Positions 1 through 9,943 of a DNA stretch of 56,229 nucleotides are shown piece by piece (position 1 is the first letter of the stretch; each line of letters begins with the position of its first letter). The position numbers and the translations under genes are program-made. Origin of the DNA: an uncultured Bacillota bacterium. Lineage in GTDB: Bacteria; Bacillota_I; Bacilli_A; RF39; UBA660. The stretch lies in contig CANSWR010000004.1 in the NCBI GenBank assembly GCA_947650795.1, forward strand, positions 1 through 56,229, read 5' to 3'. The notes beneath the pieces were generated by a model. The model was given only the letters and a program-made list of their open reading frames with translations, had not been told where the DNA came from and did no database searches.

Positions 1-28
1 AAAAAAATGAATCTAGTTATAGATTCTT

Positions 29-51
29 ATGAAAACTTGTTTTCATTTTTC
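29..51 (+). terminator. Rho-independent terminator of the gene left of the window
   Basis: A stem of ATGAAAA and TTTTCAT closed by a CTTG tetraloop is followed by TTTTC. A second hairpin (GAATCTA / TAGATTC, 9-26) lies just before it. Together they look like the end of a transcript entering from the left. Confidence 0.6.
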
Positions 52-80
52 TTGATAAAAGATATTAAGACTCTTATAAT
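52..80 (+). promoter_or_regulatory. Promoter of the 104-568 gene
   Basis: TTGATA (52-57) and TATAAT (75-80) are separated by 17 nt, a near-consensus housekeeping promoter 24 nt before the start codon. Confidence 0.8.
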
Positions 81-103
81 GGTTATAGGAGGTAATTAAA
101 AAA

Positions 104-568
104 ATGAATAACTGTACAAAAAAAATAATAGATTGTGGAATGCTATTATCATCTAACGATTTAACACTAGAAGAAAAAAAGAATAATTTAAAAAATATAA
201 TATTTAATCACATTGAAGGAAACTATGCAGATTATGATTCTTCAATTTCAATAGATTTATCCATGTCAGAAATAATACAAGGCATAGAGAAAGATCTAAC
301 AAGAATATCAGATTATGAGTATATTAGTGATATACTGAATGCAGTTGTTTTAGGAATGGAAATAATCCAAAATAACCACATACATTTAAAAAATAACAGA
401 AGAGTAAAAAATTATATTGAACCAATATTTAGCTATAATGGAGATGAATGTTTAATATCTATTACAGTATCAGCAAATCAATTTATGTATAGATCATTAT
501 CACAAATATCAAAATATTTTGATAATAAGTTTATGAAAAATAGAAACATAAGAACTTTAAAAATATAA
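104..568 (+). CDS. Hypothetical protein, 154 aa
   Basis: I do not recognise this protein. It is a soluble, Asn/Ile-rich sequence without a signal peptide or membrane segment. The start is well supported: AGGAGGT at 87-93 precedes the ATG and a strong promoter lies upstream. It has a helical N-terminal half with acidic stretches and ends in a basic tail. It precedes a second unknown gene at 663 with about 95 bp between them and no clear terminator, so the two may be co-transcribed. Confidence 0.75.
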   Translation: MNNCTKKIIDCGMLLSSNDLTLEEKKNNLKNIIFNHIEGNYADYDSSISIDLSMSEIIQGIEKDLTRISDYEYISDILNAVVLGMEIIQNNHIHLKNNRRVKNYIEPIFSYNGDECLISITVSANQFMYRSLSQISKYFDNKFMKNRNIRTLKI

Positions 569-662
569 AGTCTTGTGCTTTTATTTTACTCTTTAATTTA
601 AACTTATTGACTTTAAATTAAAAATAAATTACTATAAACTCCAGAAATGAAAGGACAATACT

Positions 663-2729
663 ATGAATATTATAAATATATTAAGAAACTTAATCAAAAG
701 AAAAGAAAAAGTTCAAGATATTATAAATCTAAGAGAAAATATAAATATTCAAAATAGAGAGTCTTTAAATATATCTGAATTAGAAAAACTTGATAAAATA
801 AAAAAAGAATACTGTGAGATGATTAAAGGAAAAATACTTTATAGTGCAGATTTAGATAGTGAAAGATTACAAAAAGAAATGAAAATGACTTTAGAGCTTA
901 TCACTAATTTATTCCTTAAAGATGATACAAATATTTTTGATAAAATTAATGCCACGCCTAAATTAAAAATAATTATCAAAGCAAAAAAGCTAATTATGTA
1001 TTTATCAAGAATCATTGAAATGAAAAACGAAGTGCAGTTAAGAATACTAGCATTAGAAGAAATACTAAAAGAAGTATATTTAAGTAAATATAAAAGAGAC
1101 ATAATTAAAACAAAGTACGAAAATTTAATAAATACATATATTCAATTTAAAACACAAGAAGAAGCAATCAAGCTTGATATATTGTCAGCACTAAATAATA
1201 TAAAATATAGTGTAGAAGAAATTCAAGAAAACGAACTTCATGATAAACTTAAAGAAGTAGAAGAATGTATAAAGATTGCATACCCAAACGACTATGAAAA
1301 TTACATTAATAGAGAATATGAAAATTTATACGACCACATAGCATATTTAGAAATAGAATTAGAAATCTACGTATATAAAAATAAAAACATATTTAACGAT
1401 TATTTTTGGAGAAGCTTATCTAATGAATTTAATCGAGATGATTTTACTTACTTTTCATTCAAAACAAATTCATTTCAAAAAATAGAAATTACATTGAAAA
1501 TATTTTCACTTTATGGAAGAAATCTAGTGGATTATAACTTTATAGAAAAATTATATTATTATAAATTTCTAAATACTACAAGTAAAAATTATAATACTTA
1601 TGACTCTAAATCATTCGAAAACTTAAACTATGCGGAAATGGAATGTTATAACAAAATTATTAATGAAATAATAGAGAGTATCTTATTTAATGAAAATTGG
1701 GTTTTACAAGATTTATTATCTGCTAACTTAGATAACATAACTTTATTTATAAAAAACACATCAAATTTACTTAAAAGTATAGAATTTTCTACATATAATA
1801 TTTTAAATAATCCAATGATATTGTCTTTTTTACTTTCATTTAAAAAGAAAAATGGACCTATAGAGTTTTTTGAAAAATATTTAGTATCAAAAGAAGATTA
1901 CAATTTTCCGCAAAATAGTGGTTTTACTTGGTGTCAAAAAATACCGCTTTTAACTATATGTAAATTAATAGATTATAACTACTTAGAAGAAATAAGTAAT
2001 CCTTATTATAATCTATATGTAATTATAAAAGATAAAGTTAAACTACCTAATATATTACTAGAAGGTTTGAAAAAAATAAATTTTGGTATAGACTATATTG
2101 AAAAAGATGAAATATTAATGGAAAAAATAAACAAAAAAGCAAAGAATAAAATAGTATATACACCTAGCACATTGGAAACGATGTATGGACTATTTTGGAC
2201 AATAGATTCTAGTGAATTAATAATTAATGACGGATTAAAATCACTAGTCTTTATAGCATCTCTAGAACCAAAATCATTTGATATATTAAGTATTCCCTCA
2301 TCACTAAACAATATATATTTAGATTTAGAAAGTAAGAATAGTTATATATATAATATAATCTTTAGAGATTACAAAAATTCTAAAATTCTAAATGATAGAG
2401 ATTATTTAAAATATTTTTGTTCTATAATATTTTCAGTAGACCATAAAAAGTTAAATGATTTTATAAAAGACAGTTATAAAGACTTAGGTATAACCAAAAA
2501 TCCAAATAATGCATATCCTGTAAAAGCACATTTTAGAATTCTAACATTTACAAAGAAAAATAAATGTTTTGATATTGACTGTAGTTTCTTTAATTTTAGA
2601 GTATATAGAAATATTGATAATCCAAGTAATAAGCTAACGGATGAAGAATTAGAACTCTTATCTAATTACATTGAAAAAGAAATTATAAATAATAACAAAA
2701 TAAAATTAACAAAAAAACTAAAATATTAA
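663..2729 (+). CDS. Large hypothetical protein, 688 aa
   Basis: I cannot assign a family. The first ~220 residues are charged and helical, with heptad-like Leu/Ile spacing that suggests coiled coil. There is no signal peptide or transmembrane segment. Residues around 510-590 (GLKSLVFI, then ILSIPSSLNNIYLDL) weakly resemble one BspA-type leucine-rich repeat (inference). An AAGGA site precedes the ATG by about 7 nt. Codon use matches its neighbours. It sits downstream of another unknown gene and ahead of the MATE fusion gene, which has its own promoter. Confidence 0.75.
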   Translation: MNIINILRNLIKRKEKVQDIINLRENINIQNRESLNISELEKLDKIKKEYCEMIKGKILYSADLDSERLQKEMKMTLELITNLFLKDDTNIFDKINATPKLKIIIKAKKLIMYLSRIIEMKNEVQLRILALEEILKEVYLSKYKRDIIKTKYENLINTYIQFKTQEEAIKLDILSALNNIKYSVEEIQENELHDKLKEVEECIKIAYPNDYENYINREYENLYDHIAYLEIELEIYVYKNKNIFNDYFWRSLSNEFNRDDFTYFSFKTNSFQKIEITLKIFSLYGRNLVDYNFIEKLYYYKFLNTTSKNYNTYDSKSFENLNYAEMECYNKIINEIIESILFNENWVLQDLLSANLDNITLFIKNTSNLLKSIEFSTYNILNNPMILSFLLSFKKKNGPIEFFEKYLVSKEDYNFPQNSGFTWCQKIPLLTICKLIDYNYLEEISNPYYNLYVIIKDKVKLPNILLEGLKKINFGIDYIEKDEILMEKINKKAKNKIVYTPSTLETMYGLFWTIDSSELIINDGLKSLVFIASLEPKSFDILSIPSSLNNIYLDLESKNSYIYNIIFRDYKNSKILNDRDYLKYFCSIIFSVDHKKLNDFIKDSYKDLGITKNPNNAYPVKAHFRILTFTKKNKCFDIDCSFFNFRVYRNIDNPSNKLTDEELELLSNYIEKEIINNNKIKLTKKLKY

Positions 2730-2775
2730 AAATAAAAGTCATCCACTCATTTACGTAAAATGAAAAATTCATTAA

Positions 2776-2804
2776 TTGACTTATAAAATTTTTTGCCATA
2801 TAAT
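2776..2804 (+). promoter_or_regulatory. Promoter of the MATE fusion gene
   Basis: TTGACT (2776-2781) and TATAAT (2799-2804) are 17 nt apart. The predicted transcript start, near 2811, favours the ATG at 2843 over the upstream in-frame GTG at 2819. Confidence 0.8.
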
Positions 2805-2842
2805 GTAAAAGTTTTCATGTGAAAATAGGAAAGAGGGATATA

Positions 2843-4837
2843 ATGAAAGAAGAAAATATATTAGGCAAAGAAAAAATAACAAAACTAATAAAACAGTTTT
2901 CAATACCATGTATAATATCAATGCTAGTTAATTCCTTATATAATATGGTTGATCAAATATTTATAGGTCATGGAGTAGGAATACTAGGAAATGGAGCTAC
3001 AAATGTTGTATTTCCAATATCTGTAATAGCGCTTGCCATATCACTAATGTTTGGAGATGGAGCTAGTGCATATTTAAGTCTTAAACTTGGAGAAAAAAAT
3101 TCAGAAGAAGGAGCAAAAGGAGTAGGGACAGGAATATTATTAGCTTTAATAATATCAGTAATTTTAACTTTAACTTCCTACATATTTTTAAGTGATTTAT
3201 TAAATCTATTTGGCTGTACTGACGCATTAAAAGAATATGCACTATCATACGGAAAAATAATCGTTTTAGGCTTACCATTTGTCATAATAGGAACCACATT
3301 AAACTCAGTTATAAGAGCAGATGGTAGTCCAAAATACTCAATGTTTTCAATGGTATTAGGCGCAATTATTAATATAATACTAGACCCAATATTCATTTTT
3401 GTATTTGACATGGGAGTAGAAGGAGCAGCATTAGCAACTATAATAAGTCAGTTTATAACATTTATATTAAACGTATTATATTTAAGAAAACTAAAAAATA
3501 TAAAACTTACAAAAGAAAACTTAAAACCAAACTGGAAAATAATAAAGAAAGTTACAATGTTAGGAACAAGTAGTTTTATTACACAAATGAGCATAGTATT
3601 AGTAATCGCGGTAGAAAACAATTTACTAGGAAAATATGGGTCATTATCTTCATATGGTTCAGAAATACCAATAACTGTATTAGGAATAGTTATGAAAATA
3701 AGTCAAATTTTATATAGCATTGTGTTAGGACTTAGTATAGGAGCACAACCAATATTTGGTTATAACTATGGAAGCAGAAAATATGACCGAGTAAAAGAAA
3801 CACTAAAAATAGTTTTAATAACAAGCATAATAATAACACTAACATCATTCATATTATTCCAAACAATACCAGACAAACTAATATTACTATTTGGAAGTGG
3901 CGACCAAAAATATATAGAATTCGCTTGCTTAACTTTTAGAATATATCTAATGTTAGTAATAGCAAACGGAGTACAAATGCCAGCAGGAATATTCTTTCAA
4001 GCAATAGGAAAAAGTACCAAAAGTGCAATACTATCATTATCAAGACAAATAGTATTCTTAATTCCAGCAATGTTTATATTAGGACATTTCTTTGGACTAA
4101 AAGGAATATTATATTCAGGTCCAGTAGCAGATGGAATAGCATTCATTTTATCAAGTGTATTCTTAATACTAGAAATCAAGACTTTATCAAAACTTAATAA
4201 AGTAGAAGAGAATATTGAATTTAAAGAAGAAGTTACAACAATAAAAGACAACAAAATTATTATAACCATAGGAAGAGAATATGGTTCAGGTGGAAGATAT
4301 ATTGGAAAAATATTATCAGAAAAACTTGGCATAAAACTTTATGACAAAGAAATAATATATAGAACTGCTAAAGAAACAGGCTTACAAGTAGACTACATAA
4401 AAGAATTAGAACAACAAAAAAGCAAATTGGATTCAATATGGTATTATGGAAACCTTAATAATAATGATAAATTATTTATAAGTGAATCTAACATAATAAA
4501 AGAAATCGCAAAAAAAGAATCTTGCATAATAATAGGAAGATGTGCAGACTTTATCTTAAAAGATAATAAAAATATAATTAAAGTGTTTGTATATAGTGAT
4601 ATGGAAAATAAAATAAAACGTGGTATCAAATATTATGGCCTGCCAAAAAGTGAAGCAAAAAAGACTATAAAAGAAATAAATACAAAAAGAAGCGAACACT
4701 ATAAACATTATACTGGAGAGTCATGGAATAATCCATCAAACTATGATATTTGTATAAATAGTGCATTAGGAGTAGAAGAAACTGCCGAAATAATATATAA
4801 TCTAGTAAATGAAAAAATAGCTAAAAATGAAAAATAA
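2843..4837 (+). CDS. MATE-family efflux transporter fused to a cytidylate kinase-like domain
   Basis: Residues ~1-450 are a MATE multidrug/Na+ antiporter-type membrane protein with many hydrophobic helices. It carries family-typical segments such as the early SMLVNSLYNMVDQIFIG. A short acidic linker then leads to a ~200-residue domain with ITIGREYGSGGRYIGK, YDKEIIYRTA and IIIGRCADFIL. These are hallmarks of the cytidylate kinase-like family (PF13189 type), a P-loop nucleotide-binding domain. MATE proteins are usually ~450 aa, so the extra domain accounts for the length of 664 aa. The ATG at 2843 is preferred because GAGGG lies 5 nt upstream and the promoter's +1 is near 2811. The kinase-like domain should face the cytoplasm. 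Its substrate is unknown. Confidence 0.9.
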   Translation: MKEENILGKEKITKLIKQFSIPCIISMLVNSLYNMVDQIFIGHGVGILGNGATNVVFPISVIALAISLMFGDGASAYLSLKLGEKNSEEGAKGVGTGILLALIISVILTLTSYIFLSDLLNLFGCTDALKEYALSYGKIIVLGLPFVIIGTTLNSVIRADGSPKYSMFSMVLGAIINIILDPIFIFVFDMGVEGAALATIISQFITFILNVLYLRKLKNIKLTKENLKPNWKIIKKVTMLGTSSFITQMSIVLVIAVENNLLGKYGSLSSYGSEIPITVLGIVMKISQILYSIVLGLSIGAQPIFGYNYGSRKYDRVKETLKIVLITSIIITLTSFILFQTIPDKLILLFGSGDQKYIEFACLTFRIYLMLVIANGVQMPAGIFFQAIGKSTKSAILSLSRQIVFLIPAMFILGHFFGLKGILYSGPVADGIAFILSSVFLILEIKTLSKLNKVEENIEFKEEVTTIKDNKIIITIGREYGSGGRYIGKILSEKLGIKLYDKEIIYRTAKETGLQVDYIKELEQQKSKLDSIWYYGNLNNNDKLFISESNIIKEIAKKESCIIIGRCADFILKDNKNIIKVFVYSDMENKIKRGIKYYGLPKSEAKKTIKEINTKRSEHYKHYTGESWNNPSNYDICINSALGVEETAEIIYNLVNEKIAKNEK

Positions 4838-4843
4838 TCTTAT

Positions 4844-4870
4844 AAAGTATACATTTAAGTATGCTTTTAT
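4844..4870 (+). terminator. Terminator after the MATE fusion gene
   Basis: AAGTATAC and GTATGCTT form an 8-bp stem with one G-U pair and a 6-nt loop, followed by a T-rich run. Confidence 0.75.
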
Positions 4871-4972
4871 TTTATTATAAGTTCTATAAAATGAAAAAAG
4901 TAATAATATATAATGTATATATAAAAAATACAAAATAAATGTAAAAAAATACCACAAAATACAAGATTTTAT

Positions 4973-5001
4973 TTGACATAACATCTTTCTAGTGATATCA
5001 T
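4973..5001 (+). promoter_or_regulatory. str operon promoter
   Basis: TTGACA (4973-4978), a 17-nt spacer and TATCAT (4996-5001) stand about 85 nt ahead of rpsL, leaving an untranslated leader of ~78 nt. Confidence 0.8.
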
Positions 5002-5050
5002 TAACTTGCTTGAGTTTTTTTATAAAACTTGCATAAAAATTATGAATACG

Positions 5051-5068
5051 ACACACCAGGAAGTGTGT
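5051..5068 (+). promoter_or_regulatory. Hairpin in the rpsL leader just before the ribosome binding site
   Basis: ACACAC (5051-5056) and GTGTGT (5063-5068) form a 6-bp stem with loop CAGGAA, ending 4 nt before GAAAGGAG. It may modulate rpsL translation; this is inference from position only. Confidence 0.4.
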
Positions 5069-5085
5069 ACGAGAAAGGAGCTATT

Positions 5086-5502
5086 ATGACTACTATTAAT
5101 CAATTAGTAAAACATAAAAGAGGAAAAAAAGAGAGAAAAAGTAAAAGTCCAGTATTAAATGTTGGATATAACTCAAAAGATAAAAAAAGAACTAACAATA
5201 CATCTCCTCAAAAACGTGGAGTATGTACTCGTGTTGGAACTAAGACACCAAAGAAACCAAACTCTGCACTTCGTAAATATGCTCGTGTAAGATTAAGTAA
5301 CGGTTATGAAGTAACATGTTATATTCCAGGAATTGGACATAACTTACAAGAACATAGTGTTGTACTAATAAGAGGCGGACGTGTTAAAGACTTAATCGGA
5401 GTACGTTATCACATTATTCGCGGAACTTTAGATACAGCTGGAGTAGAAGCAAGACGTCAAGGAAGAAGTAAATATGGTGCTAAGAAACCTAAAAATAAAT
5501 AA
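5086..5502 (+). CDS. rpsL: 30S ribosomal protein S12
   Basis: Decoding-centre protein of the 30S subunit. The conserved core [21 protein letters not shown] and the end [17 protein letters not shown] are intact, with a ~13-residue insertion near residues 29-40 relative to E. coli. The start is the ATG at 5086 (MTTINQLVK) after GAAAGGAG, not the upstream in-frame ATG. The loop that normally reads KDLPGVRY reads KDLIGVRY (I104 = E. coli P91), an unusual change at a position tied to streptomycin phenotypes. Lys56 (E. coli K43) and Lys101 (K88) are wild type. First gene of rpsL-rpsG-fusA. Confidence 0.98.
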   Translation: MTTINQLVKHKRGKKERKSKSPVLNVGYNSKDKKRTNNTSPQKRGVCTRVGTKTPKKPNSALRKYARVRLSNGYEVTCYIPGIGHNLQEHSVVLIRGGRVKDLIGVRYHIIRGTLDTAGVEARRQGRSKYGAKKPKNK

Positions 5503-5533
5503 CTAAAAATATACAAGAAAGGAGTGAATTTAC

Positions 5534-6001
5534 ATGCGTAAAAGAAGAGCTGAAAAAAGAGATGTTTTAGCAGATCCTATATATAATTCAAAAGTAGTTA
5601 CTAAACTAATAAATAGAATTATGTTAGACGGAAAAAAAGGAACTGCACAAAAAATACTATATGACGCATTTAAAATAGTAAAAGATAAAACTGGAAGTGA
5701 TCCTGTAGAAATATTTGAAAAAGCATTTGAAAATATTAAACCTGCACTAGAAATCAGAAGTAGACGTATTGGTGGAGGAAACTATCAAGTACCAGTTGAA
5801 GTAAGACCAGAAAGACAGCAAGCATTAGCCCTTCGTTGGTTAGTTCAATATGCAAAAACTAGAAATGGTAAAGGAATGGCAGAAAATTTAGCTGCAGAAA
5901 TAATAGATGCTGCTGAGGGAACAGGTGGAGCTGTTAAAAAACGTGAAGATACACATAAAATGGCAGAAGCTAATAAAGCATATGCACATTATAGATGGTA
6001 A
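5534..6001 (+). CDS. rpsG: 30S ribosomal protein S7
   Basis: Primary binder that nucleates the head of the 30S subunit. At 155 aa it is the usual length, with the canonical MRKRRAEKR start, [20 protein letters not shown] and the C-terminal [15 protein letters not shown]. It lies 31 bp after rpsL with GAAAGGAG before the ATG and 17 bp ahead of fusA, the conserved str operon order. Confidence 0.98.
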   Translation: MRKRRAEKRDVLADPIYNSKVVTKLINRIMLDGKKGTAQKILYDAFKIVKDKTGSDPVEIFEKAFENIKPALEIRSRRIGGGNYQVPVEVRPERQQALALRWLVQYAKTRNGKGMAENLAAEIIDAAEGTGGAVKKREDTHKMAEANKAYAHYRW

Positions 6002-6018
6002 GAAGGGAGAAATAAAAT

Positions 6019-8091
6019 ATGGCACGTGACGTATCTTTAGATAAGACTCGTAATATAGGAATAATGGCACATATAGATGCCGGAAAAACTACTTTTACAG
6101 AGCGTGTACTTTTCCATACAGGAATAACTCATAAAATAGGTGAAACTCACGATGGTGAATCACAAATGGACTGGATGGAACAAGAAAAAGAAAGAGGAAT
6201 AACTATTACAAGTGCTGCAACAACTGCGCATTGGAAAGGTTATAGATTAAACATAATAGATACACCAGGACACGTAGATTTCACTATAGAAGTATCACGT
6301 AGTTTAAGAGTATTAGATGGTGCAATCGCACTAATAGACTCTCAAGCTGGTGTTGAAACGCAAACTGAACAAGTTTGGAGACAAGCAAATGAATGGAAAG
6401 TTCCAAGAATGATTTTTGCTAACAAAATGGACAAAATGGGAGCAAACTTTGAATATAGTCTAGGAACAATAAAAGACAGACTATCAGAAAATTCAGCAGC
6501 TATTGAATGGCCAATCGGAGCAGAAAATGAATTTAATGGAATAATAGACTTAGTTTCAATGAAAGCTTACACATTTGATGGAGAACAACATGAAGAATAT
6601 AAAGAAATAGAAATCCCAGCAGAATTAATGAGTAAAGCTGAAGAAAAAAGAACTGAATTAATAGATGCAGTATCTATGTTTGATGACTCCTTAATGGAAA
6701 AATATCTTGAAGGAGAAGAATTAAGTCCAGAAGATATTAAAAAGGCAATAAGAAAAGGTGTATTAGCTGGAGAATTCCACCCAGTATTATGTGGTACTGC
6801 TTTAGGTAATATAGGTGTTAAATTAGCTTTAGATGCAGTATTAGATTATTTACCTGCACCTACTGACATAGCTCATGTAAAAGGTATAGACATGAATGAT
6901 AATCCAATAGAAAGAAAAACAAGTGATTCTGAACCATTCTCAGCACTTGCGTTCAAAGTTATGAATGACCCATTCGTTGGAAACTTAACATTCTTCCGTG
7001 TATATTCTGGTACATTAAAGTCAGGTAGTTATGTATTTAACTCTAGTAAAGGAACAAAAGAAAGAATAGGACGTATTCTACAAATGCATGCTAACCAAAG
7101 AAAAGAAATTACAGAAGTATTTGCTGGAGAAATAGCAGCAGCTGTAGGATTAAAAGATACTATGACTGGTGACACACTATGTGACGAAAAACACCAAGTA
7201 ATTCTTGAAAAAATGACATTCCCAGAACCAGTTATTGAATTAGCTATAGAACCTAAGAGTAAACAAGACCAAGAAAAAATGAGTCTAGCACTTCAAAAAT
7301 TAGCAAAAGAAGACCCATCATTTAGAGCTAGTACAAACCACGAAACTGGTCAAACAATAATAGCTGGTATGGGTGAATTACACTTAGATGTATTAGTAGA
7401 TAGAATGAAAAGAGAATTTGATGTTGAATGTAATGTTGGTAAACCACAAGTTGCTTACCGTGAAACACTTACTGTTCCAGCGGAATGTGAAGGAAAATAC
7501 ATCAAACAATCAGGTGGACGCGGACAATACGGACACGTTTGGGTTAAATTTGAACCAAACAAAGATAACGGATATGAATTCGTTGACGAAATCGTTGGAG
7601 GTGTAGTACCTCGTGAATATATTGGAGTTGTAGACAAAGGCCTTCAAGAAGCATTGGAAGGTGGAATATTAGCTGGATATCCTATGATTGATGTAAAATG
7701 TACATTATTTGATGGATCATATCATGATGTAGACTCTAACGAAATGGCCTTCAAAATAGCAGCTTCAATGGCATTAAAAGAAGCAAAAAATAAATGTAAA
7801 CCAGCATTACTTGAACCAATTATGAAAGTAGATGTAGTAGTTCCAGAAGAATTCATGGGAACAGTAATGGGAGACTTAACAAGTAGAAGAGGGCGCCCAT
7901 TAGGAAACGAATCTCGTGGAAAAGATTTACAAATCTCAGCTATGGTTCCATTAGCAGAAATGTTTGGTTACATGACAGTGCTTCGTTCAAACACACAAGG
8001 TCGTGGAACATATCAAATGATATTTGACCACTATGAAGAAGTACCAAGAAATATTGCTGATGAAATCATAAAGAAAAACAGCATACAATAA
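6019..8091 (+). CDS. fusA: Elongation factor G
   Basis: Translocation and ribosome-recycling GTPase, 690 aa. The G motifs are AHIDAGKTT (P-loop), RGITI (switch I), DTPGH (switch II) and NKMD. Domain IV carries the [15 protein letters not shown] segment. GAAGGGAG precedes the ATG. It is followed after only 17 bp by a small tuf-like ORF, so the normal fusA-tuf spacing is occupied by two mini-ORFs. Confidence 0.98.
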   Translation: MARDVSLDKTRNIGIMAHIDAGKTTFTERVLFHTGITHKIGETHDGESQMDWMEQEKERGITITSAATTAHWKGYRLNIIDTPGHVDFTIEVSRSLRVLDGAIALIDSQAGVETQTEQVWRQANEWKVPRMIFANKMDKMGANFEYSLGTIKDRLSENSAAIEWPIGAENEFNGIIDLVSMKAYTFDGEQHEEYKEIEIPAELMSKAEEKRTELIDAVSMFDDSLMEKYLEGEELSPEDIKKAIRKGVLAGEFHPVLCGTALGNIGVKLALDAVLDYLPAPTDIAHVKGIDMNDNPIERKTSDSEPFSALAFKVMNDPFVGNLTFFRVYSGTLKSGSYVFNSSKGTKERIGRILQMHANQRKEITEVFAGEIAAAVGLKDTMTGDTLCDEKHQVILEKMTFPEPVIELAIEPKSKQDQEKMSLALQKLAKEDPSFRASTNHETGQTIIAGMGELHLDVLVDRMKREFDVECNVGKPQVAYRETLTVPAECEGKYIKQSGGRGQYGHVWVKFEPNKDNGYEFVDEIVGGVVPREYIGVVDKGLQEALEGGILAGYPMIDVKCTLFDGSYHDVDSNEMAFKIAASMALKEAKNKCKPALLEPIMKVDVVVPEEFMGTVMGDLTSRRGRPLGNESRGKDLQISAMVPLAEMFGYMTVLRSNTQGRGTYQMIFDHYEEVPRNIADEIIKKNSIQ

Positions 8092-8108
8092 TAAAGTAGG
8101 TGATTAAG

Positions 8109-8288
8109 GTGGAAAGAGAAAAGTTTGACAATACAAAATTAACAATAAGTTTGTTAGAAAATCTTAAAAATTATTCATTTTACGCTTCTGAGTTACAAAG
8201 ACTATTAAAAGAAGAATTAATGAATAAAAGAATTAAGGGTGAAGGAAAACAGAACTCTTTAAACCTTAAACCATCAAAATCAGTATAA
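8109..8288 (+). CDS. 59-aa ORF with an EF-Tu-like N-terminus
   Basis: The start is a GTG at 8109 with AGGTGA five nt upstream. The first ten residues, MEREKFDNTK, closely match the EF-Tu start of this genome ([10 protein letters not shown]), but the rest (SLLENLKNYSFYASELQRLL) has no EF-Tu likeness. It is predicted to be helical, soluble and basic at the C-terminus. It lies between fusA and the next EF-Tu-like fragment and is probably co-transcribed with both. It could be a decayed tuf copy or a small functional protein. Confidence 0.55.
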   Translation: MEREKFDNTKLTISLLENLKNYSFYASELQRLLKEELMNKRIKGEGKQNSLNLKPSKSV

Positions 8289-8302
8289 GGAGGTTAAAAT
8301 AG

Positions 8303-8491
8303 ATGGAAGATAAAAAACATAGTTCAAAACCACATATTATTATTGGTACTATTGGACATATAGACCACGGTAAAACGACCTTAACTGAAGCAATAGAAAA
8401 ATATTTGCAAAATAGTCAAAAAGCAAGTGAAATTTCTAAAGATAATAAACAAAAAGGACTTACTTTAAAAATTGATAAAAATAAAAGATAG
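8303..8491 (+). CDS. Mini EF-Tu: 62-aa protein with the EF-Tu P-loop only
   Basis: Residues 8-31 ([20 protein letters not shown]) align with the N-terminus of EF-Tu including the GHIDHGKT nucleotide-binding loop. A degenerate switch-I-like KQKGLTLKI follows, and the ORF then stops. DxxG, NKxD and domains II-III are absent. AAGGAGG, overlapping the end of the previous ORF, gives a strong ribosome binding site. High nucleotide identity to the start of tuf (8581) shows common origin by partial duplication. It is either a remnant or a deliberately short P-loop peptide. Confidence 0.65.
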   Translation: MEDKKHSSKPHIIIGTIGHIDHGKTTLTEAIEKYLQNSQKASEISKDNKQKGLTLKIDKNKR

Positions 8492-8519
8492 AAAATATTG
8501 AAAAAAATTCATTTAATGC

Positions 8520-8548
8520 TTGCAAAAGTTAGAAGTATTAGATAAAAT
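8520..8548 (+). promoter_or_regulatory. Dedicated tuf promoter
   Basis: TTGCAA (8520-8525), a 17-nt spacer and TAAAAT (8543-8548) lie 32 nt before the tuf start codon, allowing tuf transcription independent of rpsL-fusA. Confidence 0.7.
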
Positions 8549-8580
8549 TAGAATGTATACAAAAAAGGAGGAAATACAAA

Positions 8581-9750
8581 ATGGCAAGAGAAAAATTTGA
8601 TCGTTCAAAACCACATGTTAACATTGGTACAATTGGACACGTAGACCACGGTAAAACAACTTTAACTGCGGCTATAACTAAATTATATGGAGAATTCGTT
8701 GCTTACGAAAACATCGATAAAGCTCCAGAAGAAAGAGAAAGAGGAATAACTATCAACACATCTCATGTTGAATACGAAACTGAGAAAAGACATTATGCTC
8801 ACGTTGATTGTCCTGGACACGCAGACTATGTTAAAAATATGATAACAGGTGCTGCTCAAATGGATGGTGCTATTCTAGTAGTTAGTGCTACAGATGGTGC
8901 TATGCCTCAAACTAGAGAGCACATTCTATTATCAAGACAAGTTGGTGTACCTAAAATGTGTGTATTCATCAACAAATGTGATATGGTTGATGATTCTGAA
9001 CTAGTAGATCTAGTTGAAATGGAAGTTAGAGAATTACTAACTGAATACGGATTCGATGGAGACAACACTCCAGTAGTTAGAGGATCAGCTCTTAAAGCAA
9101 TTGAAGGAGACGCTAACTATGAACAAGCTGTTAGAGACTTAATGGCTGCTGTTGATGAATGGATTGATACTCCTACAAGAGATACAGACAAACCATTCTT
9201 AATGAGTATAGAAGATGTGTTTACTATCACAGGACGTGGAACTGTTGTTACAGGTCGTGTTGAAAGAGGACAATTAAAACTTAACGAAGAAATTGAAATC
9301 GTTGGTATTAAAGATACAAGAAAAACAGTTGTAACTGGTATAGAAATGTTCAGAAAATCATTAGATTATGCTGAAGCAGGAGACAACGCTGGTGTACTAC
9401 TTCGTGGTATTAACCGTGAAGATGTTGAAAGAGGACAAGTACTTGCTAAACCAGGTAGTGTTCATCCTCATAAAAAATTCAAGGCAGAAGTTTATGTTCT
9501 ATCTAAAGAAGAAGGTGGAAGACATACTCCATTCTTTAGTAACTATAGACCTCAATTCTACTTCAGAACTACAGACGTTACTGGTGTAATTGAATTGCCA
9601 GCTGGTGTAGAAATGGTAATGCCTGGTGATAATGTTACTATGACAGTTGAATTAATCAGCAATATAGCTATTGAAAACGGAACTCAATTCAGTATCCGTG
9701 AAGGTGGACGTACTGTTGGTGCTGGTGTAGTATCAGAAATCATCGAATAA
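8581..9750 (+). CDS. tuf: Elongation factor Tu
   Basis: GTPase that delivers aminoacyl-tRNA to the ribosome; 389 aa, near the usual 393-397. [20 protein letters not shown] and NKCD are intact, and domains II-III end in the normal [21 protein letters not shown] sits 9 nt before the ATG. Codon choice is richer in C-ending codons than in flanking genes, as expected for a highly expressed gene. It has its own promoter and terminator. Confidence 0.99.
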   Translation: MAREKFDRSKPHVNIGTIGHVDHGKTTLTAAITKLYGEFVAYENIDKAPEERERGITINTSHVEYETEKRHYAHVDCPGHADYVKNMITGAAQMDGAILVVSATDGAMPQTREHILLSRQVGVPKMCVFINKCDMVDDSELVDLVEMEVRELLTEYGFDGDNTPVVRGSALKAIEGDANYEQAVRDLMAAVDEWIDTPTRDTDKPFLMSIEDVFTITGRGTVVTGRVERGQLKLNEEIEIVGIKDTRKTVVTGIEMFRKSLDYAEAGDNAGVLLRGINREDVERGQVLAKPGSVHPHKKFKAEVYVLSKEEGGRHTPFFSNYRPQFYFRTTDVTGVIELPAGVEMVMPGDNVTMTVELISNIAIENGTQFSIREGGRTVGAGVVSEIIE

Positions 9751-9761
9751 TAAAGAAATCT

Positions 9762-9786
9762 AATCCCTACGGGGATTTTTTCTTTT
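9762..9786 (+). terminator. tuf terminator
   Basis: AATCCC and GGGATT form a stem around a TACG tetraloop, followed by TTTTTCTTTT. Confidence 0.9.
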
Positions 9787-9943
9787 GGTTAAAAATCTTG
9801 CCTTTTATTACTTAATCTTTTAAAGTAATATTGTGACTTGAATTTATTTGTGAATATTTTTCTTCTTTTTATTTAATATTTTCAAGTTCTTAGAGTATAT
9901 TTTTACTCTATATTTTATATTTATTATGAAAGGAGGAAAAACC

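Noticed and set aside
2819-2842. GTG at 2819 as the start of the MATE fusion gene
   Set aside because: It would lie only ~8 nt after the predicted transcript start with no binding site; ATG 2843 has GAGGG at proper spacing.
9530-9600. Elfamycin-resistance signature in EF-Tu
   Set aside because: The domain II-III segments ([22 protein letters not shown] region and VGAGVVSEI) look like ordinary sensitive-type EF-Tu.
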